Assembly: GCA_026168455.1 (NCBI GenBank) | Contig: CM047431.1 | Location: 9,694,943 to 9,758,942 of the forward strand | Direction of reading: 5' to 3' | DNA length: 64,000 bases | Origin: Theocolax elegans | Taxonomy: Eukaryota; Arthropoda; Insecta; Hymenoptera; Cerocephalidae | Shown here: one piece after another, positions 35,104 to 46,049 of the stretch | How the letters are laid out: every line of letters starts with the position of its first letter | Numbering within the stretch: position 1 is the first letter of the stretch | Program-made: the position numbers and the translations under genes | Notes under the pieces: model-generated | What the model was told of the DNA's origin: nothing | Database searches by the model: none | Seen by the model: the letters and a program-made list of their open reading frames with translations, nothing else

Positions 35104-35884
35104 GACAAAATTTGCCGTTAATATTGTAAATATAGGGAAAAAAGTAATAATAAAAATAATTATATATGGCACCAGGCACTGAGATGGGAGCAGTGCCGCT
35201 TGTAATAAATATTTCCTTTAAAGCGAATCGCGTATTAAATTCGAAATGCTTACTTTGGTGTTCCGACTCCGACGTCGCTCAGCCGGAGAGTCGTGAGGTA
35301 AAATAAAATAGAGCTAAAATAGAGCTTAAATAAACTAGAACTCTGTTTTGCTATGAGATTAGCCTTTTCATTTCCACGTTTCAAATAATCTAAAGCCGAA
35401 AATATTAATTGCAGACTTTAAGCTTTAGAGGCCCGGGATTTGAGATTTGTGATCGCCCTCAGAAAATGGTCGAAAAAGGTTTCTGATATCATTGATTGTT
35501 AATGGTTTTTCGGTCCTCTAAAGGTTATTGGAACGTGCAGAAGGCACGTAACTTAACAAAATTAAAATTAAACATACACTAAAATAATAAATGTCGGTGG
35601 CCGAGAGGGCTTAATCTCTATTTACAAGAAAATATTAAGGTTTACAAAATCTCTATGAATAATAAAAGAAAACAAGTTATATAAATCAAGAATAATATAC
35701 TGAAAGATAAATAACTACTACTTAAGTCAGCCAGAAGGGCTAACGCTATGTGCGAAGGCGATTGGTATATGTTCGAAAGTATGAAGACGTACTCTTTGGC
35801 AGTATAACTTATTTAGCTTTAGTTTCACTTCGGTTTGCCGCGTAGTCACAATAAATATAGGGAAAAAAATCACAAGCAGGCTCC
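35104..35884 (-). repeat. 0.8-kb dispersed repeat, copy 2 (inverted)
   Basis: Reverse-oriented partner of 21791-22612, sharing all internal landmarks (GCAGAAGGCACGTAAC, TTTTTCGGTCCTCTAAAGG, CCGGAGAGTCGTGAGG). It differs by small indels and substitutions. Confidence 0.8.
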
Positions 35885-36045
35885 TGTGTCAGAATTAAAG
35901 TACCTATTATTTAAATTGAATATATATATAATGTACATGCATACTTTTTTAATTGATTACTCACATAAATTGTTTTATTATTTTAGTAGCATCTTAGTTA
36001 TAAAGTTTCTTGTAAACATACTAACAAGGGAAGTACATGACCTCG

Positions 36046-36180
36046 GAGAAACGGATTTTATCTTAACTTTGGTATATCTTTTGTAATGTAGAAATATAAA
36101 GAAAGCCAAGTTTTTACTTGCCAGTAGTCACTTTTATGAAAGTTATTCGATATCTAATATTAATTTCACTGTAAATTACT
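36046..36180 (-). repeat. Dispersed repeat, partner of 11292-11437
   Basis: GAAACGGATTTTATCTTAAC, GTAATGTAGAAATATAAAG and TATTCGATATCTAATATTAA match the complement of 11292-11437. Confidence 0.6.
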
Positions 36181-36389
36181 TCCAATTGAATCGCTTATAA
36201 CCCTGAAACAATATAGATAGACGCTAAAACCAAAAACTAGAATGTTGAGTTCAAGTAGATACAATTTAAAAAAAAGAAGCTCAAATTGCTCAAATTGAGC
36301 CAAGTTATGAAGAAAATAAGAAATTGAAGAATTATACTTGCTGACGTTTCGAAAAAGAAGCCTTGGTGCTCTCCTTCCCGCTGACCTGT

Positions 36390-36950
36390 TAGACAGGGAC
36401 TGGCTGAGCCCTGCTCTCTTCGCATCCTTGTCTAGCTGGTTCCGCTGCTTGGTTGCTGGTCGAGGGAGCGTTCAGGCTTTTTCTATGCTTCTTTGACTTT
36501 TGGTCCGCTTTGGCCTGGACGATCGTACTCAGGGATGCCTTCACTTGCTCGAAAGGCCCTGTGCAATCCAGGCCAAATACCGCGGCTTGGCGGCGAGTCG
36601 CTTCCTCCACACGGCGACCCACCACCACTTCTGCGTACGCGGGGTTTATTGCTGGGAGGCTTCACACACGAGCTCTTCCTAGCACTCTCCTTGCAGGCAG
36701 GCGACTCCACATGACGCCGTTTTGACTCCTTCTGACCTACCCTCTGCGTTGACCGCTTTGGTGCCTGTGGAGATACAGGTACCTTGGGGACCGGTGCAAT
36801 GGGGTTCTCTGTCGAGAAGAGAGAATAACCCCGTTCTTGATTCCACTTATCACGGGATTTGGAGCACCTGGGGCACTCCCTTACAGTCACGCCTCGGCAG
36901 CCGCAATTGAAACAATACGTCTTTTGCGGAATCGCGCACCCCGGGTAGAT
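36390..36950 (-). pseudogene. Gag-like zinc-knuckle fragment
   Basis: The minus-strand frame reads YCFNCGCRGVTVRECPRC, a Cys-rich knuckle of the kind found at the end of some arthropod LTR-element Gags. A Lys/Arg/Ser-rich tail follows, then a frame with VEEATRRQAAVFGLDCTGPF. Because it lies downstream of integrase sequence, it probably comes from a different element joined by rearrangement. Confidence 0.45.
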
Positions 36951-37110
36951 ATGGTAATTTGCCCAGTAATTGAAGCAGGCGGTTTTAGGGAAGTCAATCG
37001 AATGGGTACCAATCGTCGGAAGATAACTTCCCTAGTTAAAACTGGGCCAGAAGTGGATGACCCAGTTTTCGCCTGCTTCGTCAGGGACTCGACCCCAACA
37101 TCGAGTTTCG

Positions 37111-37476
37111 CTACTTGCGATGGAATAATGCAACAGGTTCGTAAGTCCTTTCGACTCCCATATGACCCATAGATGGGTCGAAATGAGAATCTACTAAGAC
37201 TCGGTTCCTCTGCTCTAAGGGTAGAACAAGGTGCCAGCCTTCTTCTCGTTCTGTTACAGAGTCCAGAAGCTTATCGTTTGTAAAACGATATAGCCTATCA
37301 TCCTCAATTTTCCACTCTGGAAATTTCTGAGGGCATGAGCACACATCGTTTAATCGAGCAATATACCGTGGGTCTGTAATTACTTCAAACGAGGCAATCT
37401 CTTCTTCGTCGGGTTCTAGGTTGACGGGACGAGAAAGCGCATCCGGAACATACTGCAAGGCTCCTTTCTTATGCAT
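37111..37476 (-). pseudogene. Gypsy-2 RNase H/integrase junction
   Basis: KKGALQYVPDALSR is the conserved end of the RNase H region. DDRLYRFTNDKLLD and LPLEQRNRVLVDSHFDPSMG then lead to HMGVERTYE, the start of the integrase zinc-binding domain. The frame stops just after, so the catalytic DDE core is missing. Confidence 0.8.
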
Positions 37477-37488
37477 TATTTCAAACCC

Positions 37489-37867
37489 TCATTGCTGCAT
37501 TTCAAGTATCCATCGTGCCAACCTACCCGACGGCTCCTTGAGATTTTTAAGCCATTTGAGAGCACTATGGTCGGTCACAGCCGTGAATCGATAGGCCTCA
37601 ATGTATGGTCTCAATCTTTTAATTGCCCATATGAGAGCCAAGCATTCTTTTTCCGTTGTCATGTAATTACGTTCAGCGCGATTTAATAATCGGCTGACGT
37701 AGACAATCGGATGCTCGAAGTCCAGCTGCGTCAACACCGCACCTATTGCTAAGTCATTAGCGTCACTTTGGACGGTAAATGGCTTAGAAAAGTCTGGACG
37801 GGCTAGTACAGGCGCCTCAGTTAACGCAACTCTAAGCTGACGAAACGCCTTTTCCTGCTCGTCGCCT
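37489..37867 (-). pseudogene. Gypsy-2 RNase H domain
   Basis: From EKAFRQLRVALTEAPVLARP through FTVQSDANDLAIGAVLTQL (catalytic Asp), IVYVSRLLNRAERNY, EKECLALIWAIKRLRPYI and TAVTDHSALKWL. A stop occurs just after ILEMQQ at 37489. Confidence 0.85.
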
Positions 37868-38162
37868 CATTGCCAATCCTGTCTTCACGCAGCAACTTGG
37901 TAAGGGGAGCCTTAATGTTAACTTCTCGAAATTCGAGGACCTTGGGAGACATACGTCTTGGCTTACGACGAACCGGTCTTGCATCAGGCTCAACCTCTAT
38001 GCGGTGCTCCGTTAACGTCGTAAAGCCGTGGATGTCTCCCGAGGGTAAGAGTAGGTATTCAACTAACTCTTTGACTTGTTTCCGCTGGTCGTCTTGTATC
38101 TTAACTATAGCAGCACGTTCAGCGTAAATCCTAGAATCAATGTCATGACGAAGTGTCTCCAA
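37868..38162 (-). pseudogene. Gypsy-2 RT entry segment; RT core deleted
   Basis: The frame holds the segment leading into RT (TLTEHRIEVEPDARPVRRKP, PRRMSPKVLEFREVN). It then changes abruptly at about 37868 into RNase H sequence. The whole palm region with its catalytic Asp residues, about 200 residues, is absent. Confidence 0.8.
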
Positions 38163-38252
38163 TCGCTCTTGCCAATACGCCAGATAGCGTCGCCTAATTT
38201 GACTTCCATATTCGAATATTGTAGAAAATCCATACCGAGAATGATTGAATGC

Positions 38253-38561
38253 TCAATATTCTCTCAGTTGGATATTGCCATCAAGGTCTTCTACACAGAA
38301 TAGAATGTCGATGAGGCCAAGGACTTTAAGTGCTGGTCCAGCCACACCTTTTACGATAACCTCAACAGGTCTCCATTTAAACTTGTACTGTTCGACAACA
38401 TCTGATCGTACAAGAGAGACCATAGCGCCAGGATCGAAAAGTGTTTTAAAGTCCTTTCCACCGAGTCGTACCAAAAAGAATGTCCGGTTATCCGATTGGA
38501 TGTCAGCAGTTATCTTATCGGTTTGACTATCGTCGTGAGGCGTCGATGCCGTGTGCGTCAT
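38253..38561 (-). pseudogene. Gypsy-2 aspartic protease domain
   Basis: FFLVRLGGKDFKTLFDPGA contains the active-site motif with Pro in place of the usual Ser/Thr, then MVSLVRSDVVEQY and VLGLIDILFCV. This is a retropepsin-type domain, probably inactive because of the DPGA change. Confidence 0.7.
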
Positions 38562-38562
38562 T

Positions 38563-38943
38563 TTAGACGTATTTGGTACGGCACCTGCCCCCGCCCCCCC
38601 CCTGAGCTGTACTCCTCGGTAACGAGTTTGTACGGTTCATACTGTGCACACCATCGACAACTACCTTCTGTACCAAGCGCTCGTTGTTGAGGACAATTTC
38701 CTTCTCCACCAAGGGCTTCTTGTCCTCTTTGCTAGGTGTGTCACAAGGGGGTGACGATAAGCAACAACTAATGTCCTTCACTCCGATGGTGCTAAGCGGC
38801 TGAGATAACAATCTCTTTACGCTCTCTTCACCAATTATATCTCTGTTACCAGAGTATATTTGCCTTTGGAGTTCCTTAGCCCAATTGTTAGCCTCACGCT
38901 TTTGTTGGTCTAATAAGGATCCTTGTTCTGTTTTGCCTTGCAA
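38563..38943 (-). pseudogene. Gypsy-2 Gag-Pol linker fragment
   Basis: A charged frame (REANNWAKELQRQIYSGNRD) with Cys residues (ISCCLSSPPCDT) lies just upstream of the protease and separated from it by one break. It is probably the end of Gag or the Gag-Pol linker. I see no clear domain. Confidence 0.4.
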
Positions 38944-39054
38944 AGCTCGGGTGGGATTGACAGGTTATATTCTAAGAACTTTTCCATCTGTCGAATCCCC
39001 AGAACGTATAGGATTCTTTTTATTATTATCATTATTATTTCTCTTGAGTTGGGC

Positions 39055-39450
39055 CATAAAAGGCCTCTGAACGCATGGGTATTACCTTGGCGTCCCTCTT
39101 CGCGGTGGACTCACTAAAAGATGCTATTCCAGAATGTAATAAGCCTGGTGATATCCTCTGCCGAAAATTCCAGACTTTAGATGTGGGAGTCCCCTAGTAG
39201 GTGCTCCTCCTTACCATCAGTGCTGGGCATTTGCAGATAATGTATGGTATCGCTCCATCATCTGTTCTACACAATCTACATGTTGGGCTTTCGCTTAGTC
39301 CTATCATGATGTGTCTGTATTTTCGAAGAGCGCCATGACCGGTTATGATCTCTGTGGTTAGTTTTGCACTTTTCTGACTTAACTTAGAGATTTGAAGTCC
39401 AGTTCTCTATCGTGTGAGGCTTAATAAAGTTCTTTGCTACGTGACAGCCT
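39055..39450 (-). pseudogene. LINE fragment, RNase H-tail type
   Basis: The minus strand encodes KAWLRTPGCHVAKNFIKPH, a stop/frame change, then LTTEIITGHGALRKYRHIMI, GLSESPTCRLC and IICKCPALMVRR. GHGAL...CRLC...CxCPAL is the conserved C-terminal zinc region downstream of RT/RNase H in R1/I/Jockey-type LINEs. It lies inside the Gypsy-2 remains, so it is a nested or rearranged fragment. Confidence 0.7.
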
Positions 39451-39638
39451 GGTGTCCTTAGCCAAGCCTTCTCGTGCTTTTTATAGGATCCTTACACTCA
39501 GACTTACTTTCAACACCAACTTCGGTCTGAGTGGGAATTTGATCTTCGCTAAAGACAAATGATTTGGTAGACTTCTTAAAGAGTTTAAAGGGTTCTCCAA
39601 CCTTAAACTCTTGTTAAAATATTAACCAAGCGGTTTAC

Positions 39639-40661
39639 TTACTGCAGTGCAGGACGCCCGGGGCAGCTCGGGTGCCCAGCGTTCAGGTTTCCAACGTTTT
39701 GGAGGAATCTGACACAGTTAGGACATGTTTGGAGTGTAATGCCACTAGTTCCATACAGCTGGTACTCCTTTGCTACGAATTCGGTAGAGCACTGCTCAGC
39801 GAAGTGCCCAATATTTCCGCAACGGTAGCAGGTTCGGCTCGGGCAATTCGACGACCTATGACCGACTTTTTGGCATGTAAAACACACGCCGACAAAGTTG
39901 GTGCTTTGGTTCGTAGGGTTTACTGCCGTCGCCTGTGGTTGTACATATCTCACCAGATTTTGTGCCATTTGTTCTACAAAAACATTTTGCTGGGACAGTT
40001 GAGAATTTCAATCGCTCTGAAACAGTTCAAAAACGTTATAGCCTTTTCTCCCTCATTTTGTGTTCTTGATCGAAGTTCCATGAGTAAATCTTCGTCATTT
40101 ATGATACGGCCATACTCATTGAGGAACTCGATTTCAAAATCACACCGATCTCGAAGAGATGACTGAACCGATCTACATCAGAACAGAACTGATTTTGAGA
40201 ACACATTGAGCATGGCACTAAACATCCTGCGATCTGAGAACTCGTTGTCATTTCTGAAGTCGTGCAAACGGTTCAAAATTGATTTCTTTTTGGTTTCACC
40301 ATTAAAGGACATGTTCCAGATACGCAGCTCTCGAGCGCACCCTGTCCGGTCGTGCGTTCGGCTATCGTCTTCACGATACCTTGGCCTGGCCTCGTATGAG
40401 TCTCTCTCCGATGGTCATCTTCATTATCCGACTGGGAACTCCTACGTTTACTGGTAGAAGGATTCCTACTCTCTTGTCGGCCATCAGCCGCCCTACGATA
40501 ATCGGATCTCCTATGAGTAGGTTCGCGATCAGACTGATACCCATCGGACGAATCCGTCTGAGTACACTGATCACAAGTGGCCACCGCACGTTTCTCTCAA
40601 GGCGTTTCTCTACGTCTATCCGACCTCTCTTTGTGACCTTGCTCCGGAATTTATAATCCAA
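39639..40661 (-). pseudogene. Gypsy-2 Gag with two CCHC knuckles
   Basis: The N-terminal part is highly charged (SDREPTHRRSDYRRAADGR, then Ser/Arg-rich). A capsid-like stretch with frameshifts follows (LRSRTQNEGEKAITFLN). The C-terminus has two perfect zinc knuckles, CFTCQKVGHRSSNC and CYRCGNIGHFAEQC, followed by CPNC. The knuckles bind element RNA during packaging. Confidence 0.75.
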
Positions 40662-40670
40662 GGAAGTTCT

Positions 40671-42090
40671 GGAAGTTATAATCCAAAAAATTCCTCACCA
40701 GCGATAAGGAGAATTTATTTTGTTACGGATATTGAAATAATTAAAACCCTATTCTTGTTAATAGATTTTAATAAGAAAAAAAAATAAAGTTATTTAACTC
40801 ACAAACGAGCCTTAAATAATTAATTTTACAAATATAGTGTCTTGTGAACACAAAGACACTCTTTAATTATTTTGTTTATTCAAGCAAAAATAATTCTCGT
40901 TTATAATTCACACACCCTCATCGATCTCTTGGATATGCAGTCCCAAGAACTGAAGCCATGCATCGTTCAATCACTACAACTGTGTCAAAAATAATAAATT
41001 TGATAAAAAATTGATTACTATACTATTAATTACCATTGATTTAGTATTTAGTTATTCAAAGTATGCACAATTTTTGTTCATACCCTTATTATTAAATTAC
41101 CCTCTTTTCCGGCGTTAGAAAAGTACTTAATTTGTATTTCATTTGATTATATTAATGTTAATTATTGTTAAGCTTTCATCATTTGTTATTGCACCGAGCT
41201 ATTTTGTAATCATATTTAAATTACACGAAAATTATCGTACTATACCTCAATCTATATTTTGATATATAAAGTAAAAACAAATTCTGAAGTTTGTATTATA
41301 ATTATCTAACTTTTGTATTTGCCTCTCAGCCCCATAGTGTTATATCCCTCTGGTTGCAATAAATATACAAATCAATCAAACAATCTCCCATAGATTCAGG
41401 TTTACTGCACCTGAATTCGGCAGTAAGTGCCGAAGAAGCTTTGCGATGCGGCTTATAAACCCAGACAGTGCCCCTCTCTCAAACGCCCATCTCTAAAAGA
41501 CGAGAGGAAAAACAAGACACCGTACACCGCAGCTCGGAGACCGAAAGAATTTTAATATTATGATGATGATGTTGTATACATATAACCTTTCTCTAAATTT
41601 TTTTACTTTGTAACCATACTAGTCTTTTATTATACACTAGGGGGATACCCCTTGCTCGCTACACACACCAATCGCCACTTCTTTAATTTTCATGTATAGA
41701 TCAAGTGATACATCAACCGATAAATATATAACGATTTTTAAACGTTTAATAATAGTATTTTCGTTTCATAATATTATTTTGGTGGAGAGTGAATAATTTT
41801 TGATTATTGATAAATGAAATAATTGATTCGAATTTACAGGTAATTGGTAAGTATAATTTTAATATGACTATTTTATAAATTGTACATAAAATTTAAACCA
41901 AAGTACCTACAGGATACGTAATATAAAAAATATGAGAAATTATTGAATTTTTAGAACTAATCCTATATTCAATTAAGGAGGATCCCGCTTTGGACGTTTT
42001 CCGGTTCTCCGGTTCTCCGGTTTTGAGATGTGACTATTTTATTCTTAATTAGAAGATCAGCTTTATGAATCTGGAAAATTTTTTTTCACA
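40671..42090. other. AT-rich non-coding stretch
   Basis: No supported gene. A GC-richer patch at 41380-41560 could be part of an LTR, but I found no partner or boundaries. Confidence 0.45.
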
Positions 42091-42260
42091 TTTAGACAGG
42101 ATGGCAAGTAGATTTCCCAGTAGCTGATACGAAGATGACCTCGAGGTCACCCTGATCACCAGGACATCGTCTCTAACAAGCGACACTCTTTTTCTCATAT
42201 TCAGACATTTTGACATGCAGGCTTTCCAGTAGATGATGTCCGGATGACCTAGATGATAGC
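42090..42260. repeat. Diverged copy of the 109-bp satellite
   Basis: Landmarks GTAGATTTCCCAGTAG and GCAGGCTTTCCAGTAG lie 109 bp apart, with ACCAGGACATCGTCTC between them. This matches the monomer and period of the array at 59385-60175. About one and a half monomers remain. Confidence 0.75.
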
Positions 42261-43740
42261 AAGATTCTTACTTTTAGTTTTAATTTAATAATTTTCAGTT
42301 ATACTCATAGTCAGCGATCTCAAAAACCCCTATATACCATAAAACCTGTACCGAAACATGAAATTTTTTACGATATCTAGAGTTTTTACAAATTAAAAAA
42401 TAGCATCTGAAAGTTTGGACACTCCTGCCACGATATCTGTTTCTCAAAGACCATTCCAAAAAGCGTTTCTTCTAGCAAATAATTCTGAAAATTTGGCATT
42501 TTTTTGAGAAAAATAATTTATAACTTTTTTAAAAAGAATTTGACACTAATGCTTACAACGGCATTCGAAAGAGCAGAAAGAATACTTCGGAAATCTGTGT
42601 TGATCAATTTTTTGTATTAATTTTTTATCATTATATTTAACGTTCAAGAATGTATTTCAAAAGTGTTTATCTGGGCCGAAAAAGGTTAAGTTGCGCATTT
42701 TCTCATTACTTAAGATTATGAACTATGCATTATTATTTAGTATTTATGAATAGAATATTAAATTTATATTAATTATATTTAGTTCACTAAATTAGTTTGT
42801 TTTTAACCAAAACACTAAATTTTTTATGTTCTTTCAACGATCTACTTCTTACTGTATGTATTAATTCCACATTGTTATTTATTAATTAATTAATAGAAAA
42901 AACTAAGAAAAATCATTTTTCATTATAATTTGTTTCAACAAATTGTGACTAAAAAATTTATTTTTTTATTTTTGCATGTGGTGTATTAGAGTTTAATTGA
43001 TACATAATTATCTAAAAATAGAGACAAAATACTCTTAAGATATCATATAATAATATGAGTACAATATTATAGAATTAAGTGTTTATGAGTATTTCTAAAA
43101 ATTGACATTTCCGAAAAATTTGTCAATTTTAGTTTTTTACCGATAAAAAAATATTCTAAAAATATTTAAAAAATATTTTTTTTAATCAAGAAAGTAGATA
43201 CTATAATCTTTCAATTACGATATTGTGAGTTAAAAAATATTCGTTATAATATTATTTGCGATTTAGCTAAATTATGTTATATGAGAGTAACGAAGAGCGT
43301 AAAAGGGTTAAATTTATTTCGCTACCCGTACTTTTCTTGCTACCGTTAAAAAGTACAAGTATTCAACTTTAATACCTCATATTTACATTAATCTATGCAG
43401 AGTTTCTGTACATTAAAGCTTTAATTTAAAAAAAATGACTTCCTTACGATAACTTTTATCTAAAGTATTGATATTCGAATTTGCGCCTTTTTAAGACAAA
43501 ATTAAGTGTTGCATTAATTTTATTGCCGAGTGTATGTAACCTATTTGCAATAAGTTTTTTTAAATGAATAAAATACGTAAATTTATAGATTTTTTGCAGA
43601 TAATCGTGTTTTTGAGCTTGATACCATATTTGGATACTACTAAATCATTGGATCTAGTGGCATACGGCTATACTAAATAATAAAATGGTGACACCAAAAT
43701 AGTCATGTCTGCTCATAATAAAATTTAATAAGGGTTATTA
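42261..43740. other. AT-rich non-coding stretch
   Basis: No supported gene, RNA or repeat. Confidence 0.5.
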
Positions 43741-43780
43741 TTAATAATTATTAGAATTATTATTATAACAGTGAATCCTT

Positions 43781-44640
43781 TTGGAGAATAAACCGTTTTT
43801 TATAATGGGTTTGACAGAACAAAAATTAATTGTAAAAGGCACTGGATCATATAGCGTCGATGCTTCTATGTTAAATGATGAGGACATATTCGAATTTAAT
43901 AACATTCTCAAATTATGTACTCCATTCAATATGCAAGCAACTATTTTGATTCAAAAACCATATAATATTAAATCAGTTCCAATGAATAAAGAATATATTC
44001 AATTTTTATTTTTTGGAAATTATGAGAAAGGGCATTGGATTTGTATGTATTACAATAATGAAACGGTACACATTTATGATAGTTTCAATGCTAAATGTTT
44101 GCAAGATGAACATAAAATTTACATTAATAGATTATTTCCAGATAGTCGACAATTAAAAATTGTTTTTGAAACAGTACAATTTCAAAGTAATAGCTATGAT
44201 TTCGGAATTTTCCCAATAGCTTTTGCTGTCTCTATTGTATTTAATTTATGCCCATGTAATTTAAATTTCGATATTTCCCAAATACGTTTACATTTACTAA
44301 AAATATACGAAACACGTTTTTTTTTTTTTATTGTTTTAACGTCGCCCTTTTTATGCTCTCAAACCGGTACTAGTCAGCGATGGAGGTCATATGATGTCTT
44401 CGTGAAGAAAGCACTTGTTGAAAATACATTCGCCAGTGGTGCTTGTATCAATCGGCCGGGGCCGGGAATCGAACCTGGGACCTCCAGATTACGAGCCCGA
44501 CGCCCTACCGACCGAGCCATCGCAGGCCTCATACGAAACACGTAATATTACAATGTTTCCAGTTTTACAAAGTATTAACTATAACGTTTTAATAATACCA
44601 TTCAAAAGAAACGTCTTTCATAATTATAATTTTAATAAAA
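43781..44640 (+). pseudogene. Ulp1/C48-type cysteine peptidase, SINE-disrupted
   Basis: The frame encodes a peptidase of the Ulp1/adenain type, often encoded by insect Helitrons. GHWICMYYNNETVHIYDSF carries the catalytic His and Asp. The expected nucleophile lies in SNSYDFGIFPIAFA, where Phe (codon 44201) stands in place of Cys, so this copy should be inactive. The SINE at 44317-44530 splits the C-terminal part. LLKIYETR before it and MFPVLQSINYNVLIIPF after it are continuous once the SINE and one target copy are ignored. The paralogue at 60620-63784 keeps the Cys. It lies directly upstream of, and in line with, the Rep/helicase relic. Confidence 0.75.
44317..44530 (-). mobile_element. tRNA-derived SINE with tRNA head
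   Basis: Minus-strand SINE. The tRNA-like head (44447-44528) has an A-box-like GATGGCTCGGTCGGTAGGG and a B box GGTTCGATTCC. Its anticodon-loop sequence CTCGTAA suggests an origin from tRNA-Thr(CGT), tentatively. A body shared with 17676-17821 follows, ending in a T run on the plus strand (the A tail). The perfect 12-bp target duplication ATACGAAACACG lies at 44305-44316 and 44531-44542. Confidence 0.9.
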
Positions 44641-44644
44641 TTAA

Positions 44645-46049
44645 TTGAATTTCAATGCAGCAGAAATGAAAATAATAGAACAAAATTTTGAACAAAAAAT
44701 ATTTTTTGAACAAAAAAAAATAATGAACTTATATAATACAGATAAAATAGTTTGCGTTGATCATATTACTCCAATGGAAATAGACTATGAAATCCCAACT
44801 TATAGTTCTCTTTGTCAAGAAAATAAAACTAAACAATTAAGTGATATAGAAGAAAAGCAACTAAAAAGAAAATAGCGAATCATGTTGAAAAGGCAAACAA
44901 TGAATAGTGACAAATTAAAAATGAACTAGAAAAAGAAGCATTGCGAAAAAAAGAAGCTTATAAAAGTAAAATTATTAACGATGTCAAAATACAAGAAAAA
45001 ATACTAAAGAAACAACATCAAACCAGGTTGAAAAGGGCAAACAATGAACGATGACCAATTAAAAAATGAACGAGAAAAAGAAGCATTGCGAAAAAAAGCT
45101 TATTATAATGACGATAGTGGCCAATGTAATACAAAAGAAAATAAAGAATTGAAAACAAATTTATTAAACAAAGATAAAAAAGATATCGATAAATTAGTGC
45201 AAATCCGTTTAAATAAGAATTTAAAAAGGCGCAAATGTATGAAAAGTGACAAAGACATGGAAATGTTAATCATATTACTTAAAAAATTAAAAGTTGACGA
45301 TGGAAAATTTTATAACATATATGATGAACCAATTATTGCAAAAAAAAGATATAAATTTAAAATTATTAAAAAATCGTATCTTAATTAAAAATGAACAAAA
45401 TCTAAAATTAGTAAGTAAATCCAATATAATAGGTCGAATAGCCAATGTAGATTTTGATGAGAAAATAATTGTCGAAAACAATATAGGTTATATATCTGAA
45501 ACTTGTAAATATTGCAATGCTAAGCATTTTACTTTTGAAAGTACGAAAGGTAAAGAATTTTCTAATTGTTGTCTACAAATTACTAATTAGATTAGTACTG
45601 TAATACTAATTAATACTATGAGATAGTATTAATTTTCGAAAAAATATTCGAATATATAATAATGTTTTAGCTTTTGTAAGCTTTGGTGCTAATTATGACA
45701 AGTTATCTAGCAGTGGACCGCAAATTATAAGAATTAGTGGTCAAATATATCGCAATGTTTTTGCATTACATCCAAATGAAAGTGAGGCTCGGAAATATGG
45801 ACAATTATATGTCATCGATAATGAATTAGCTACAGCTGAAAGAAAAAGTACAAAAAATAATTTAGATACGAAATTAGATTTGTTAAGTCAATTATATAGC
45901 TTAATTAGACATGTTAATCCTTATGCTGAACCTTATAAAATGATGTATGAAGTAGAAAAAGAAGAAATAGAACGATGCACTAAAATTGGTTTTATACCGA
46001 AAACAGTTACTATGTGCATAAAGCAAAATGATTAATTAGATAAAAACAT
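44645..46049 (+). pseudogene. Helitron Rep/helicase, N-terminal part
   Basis: The Lys/Glu-rich N-terminal region contains KNEREKEALRKKAYY-type repeats in two copies about 146 bp apart (44885 and 45030), the coiled, repetitive start common in insect Helitron proteins. A Cys-rich segment follows (ETCKYCNAKHFTFE, KEFSNCC). QIYRNVFALHPNES, KYGQLYVIDNELATAERK and HVNPYAEPYKMMYEVEKEE then match the conserved region before Rep. Several frameshifts and stops are present. The frame is interrupted at 46049 by the solo LTR. Confidence 0.75.

Larger units (their letters stand above)
36240..40670 (-). mobile_element. Gutted second Ty3/Gypsy element
   Basis: Minus-strand fragments occur in gag-to-integrase order: Gag (40661-39639), a spacer carrying a LINE fragment, protease (38561-38253), RT start (38162-37868), RNase H (37867-37489), and the integrase zinc region (37476-37111). 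A different Gag-like piece then appears at 36950-36390. No LTRs were identified. Frameshifts and deletions are frequent, and it belongs to a lineage distinct from the element at 442-5353. Confidence 0.75.

Noticed and set aside
21791..35884. A 14-kb Polinton-like transposon with long inverted repeats
   Set aside because: The enclosed DNA has no polymerase B, integrase, ATPase or capsid gene and is filled with unrelated LINE, Penelope and LTR remains.
36330..36360. Hammerhead-like CGAAACGTCAGC on the minus strand
   Set aside because: No CTGANGA half lies at a suitable distance.
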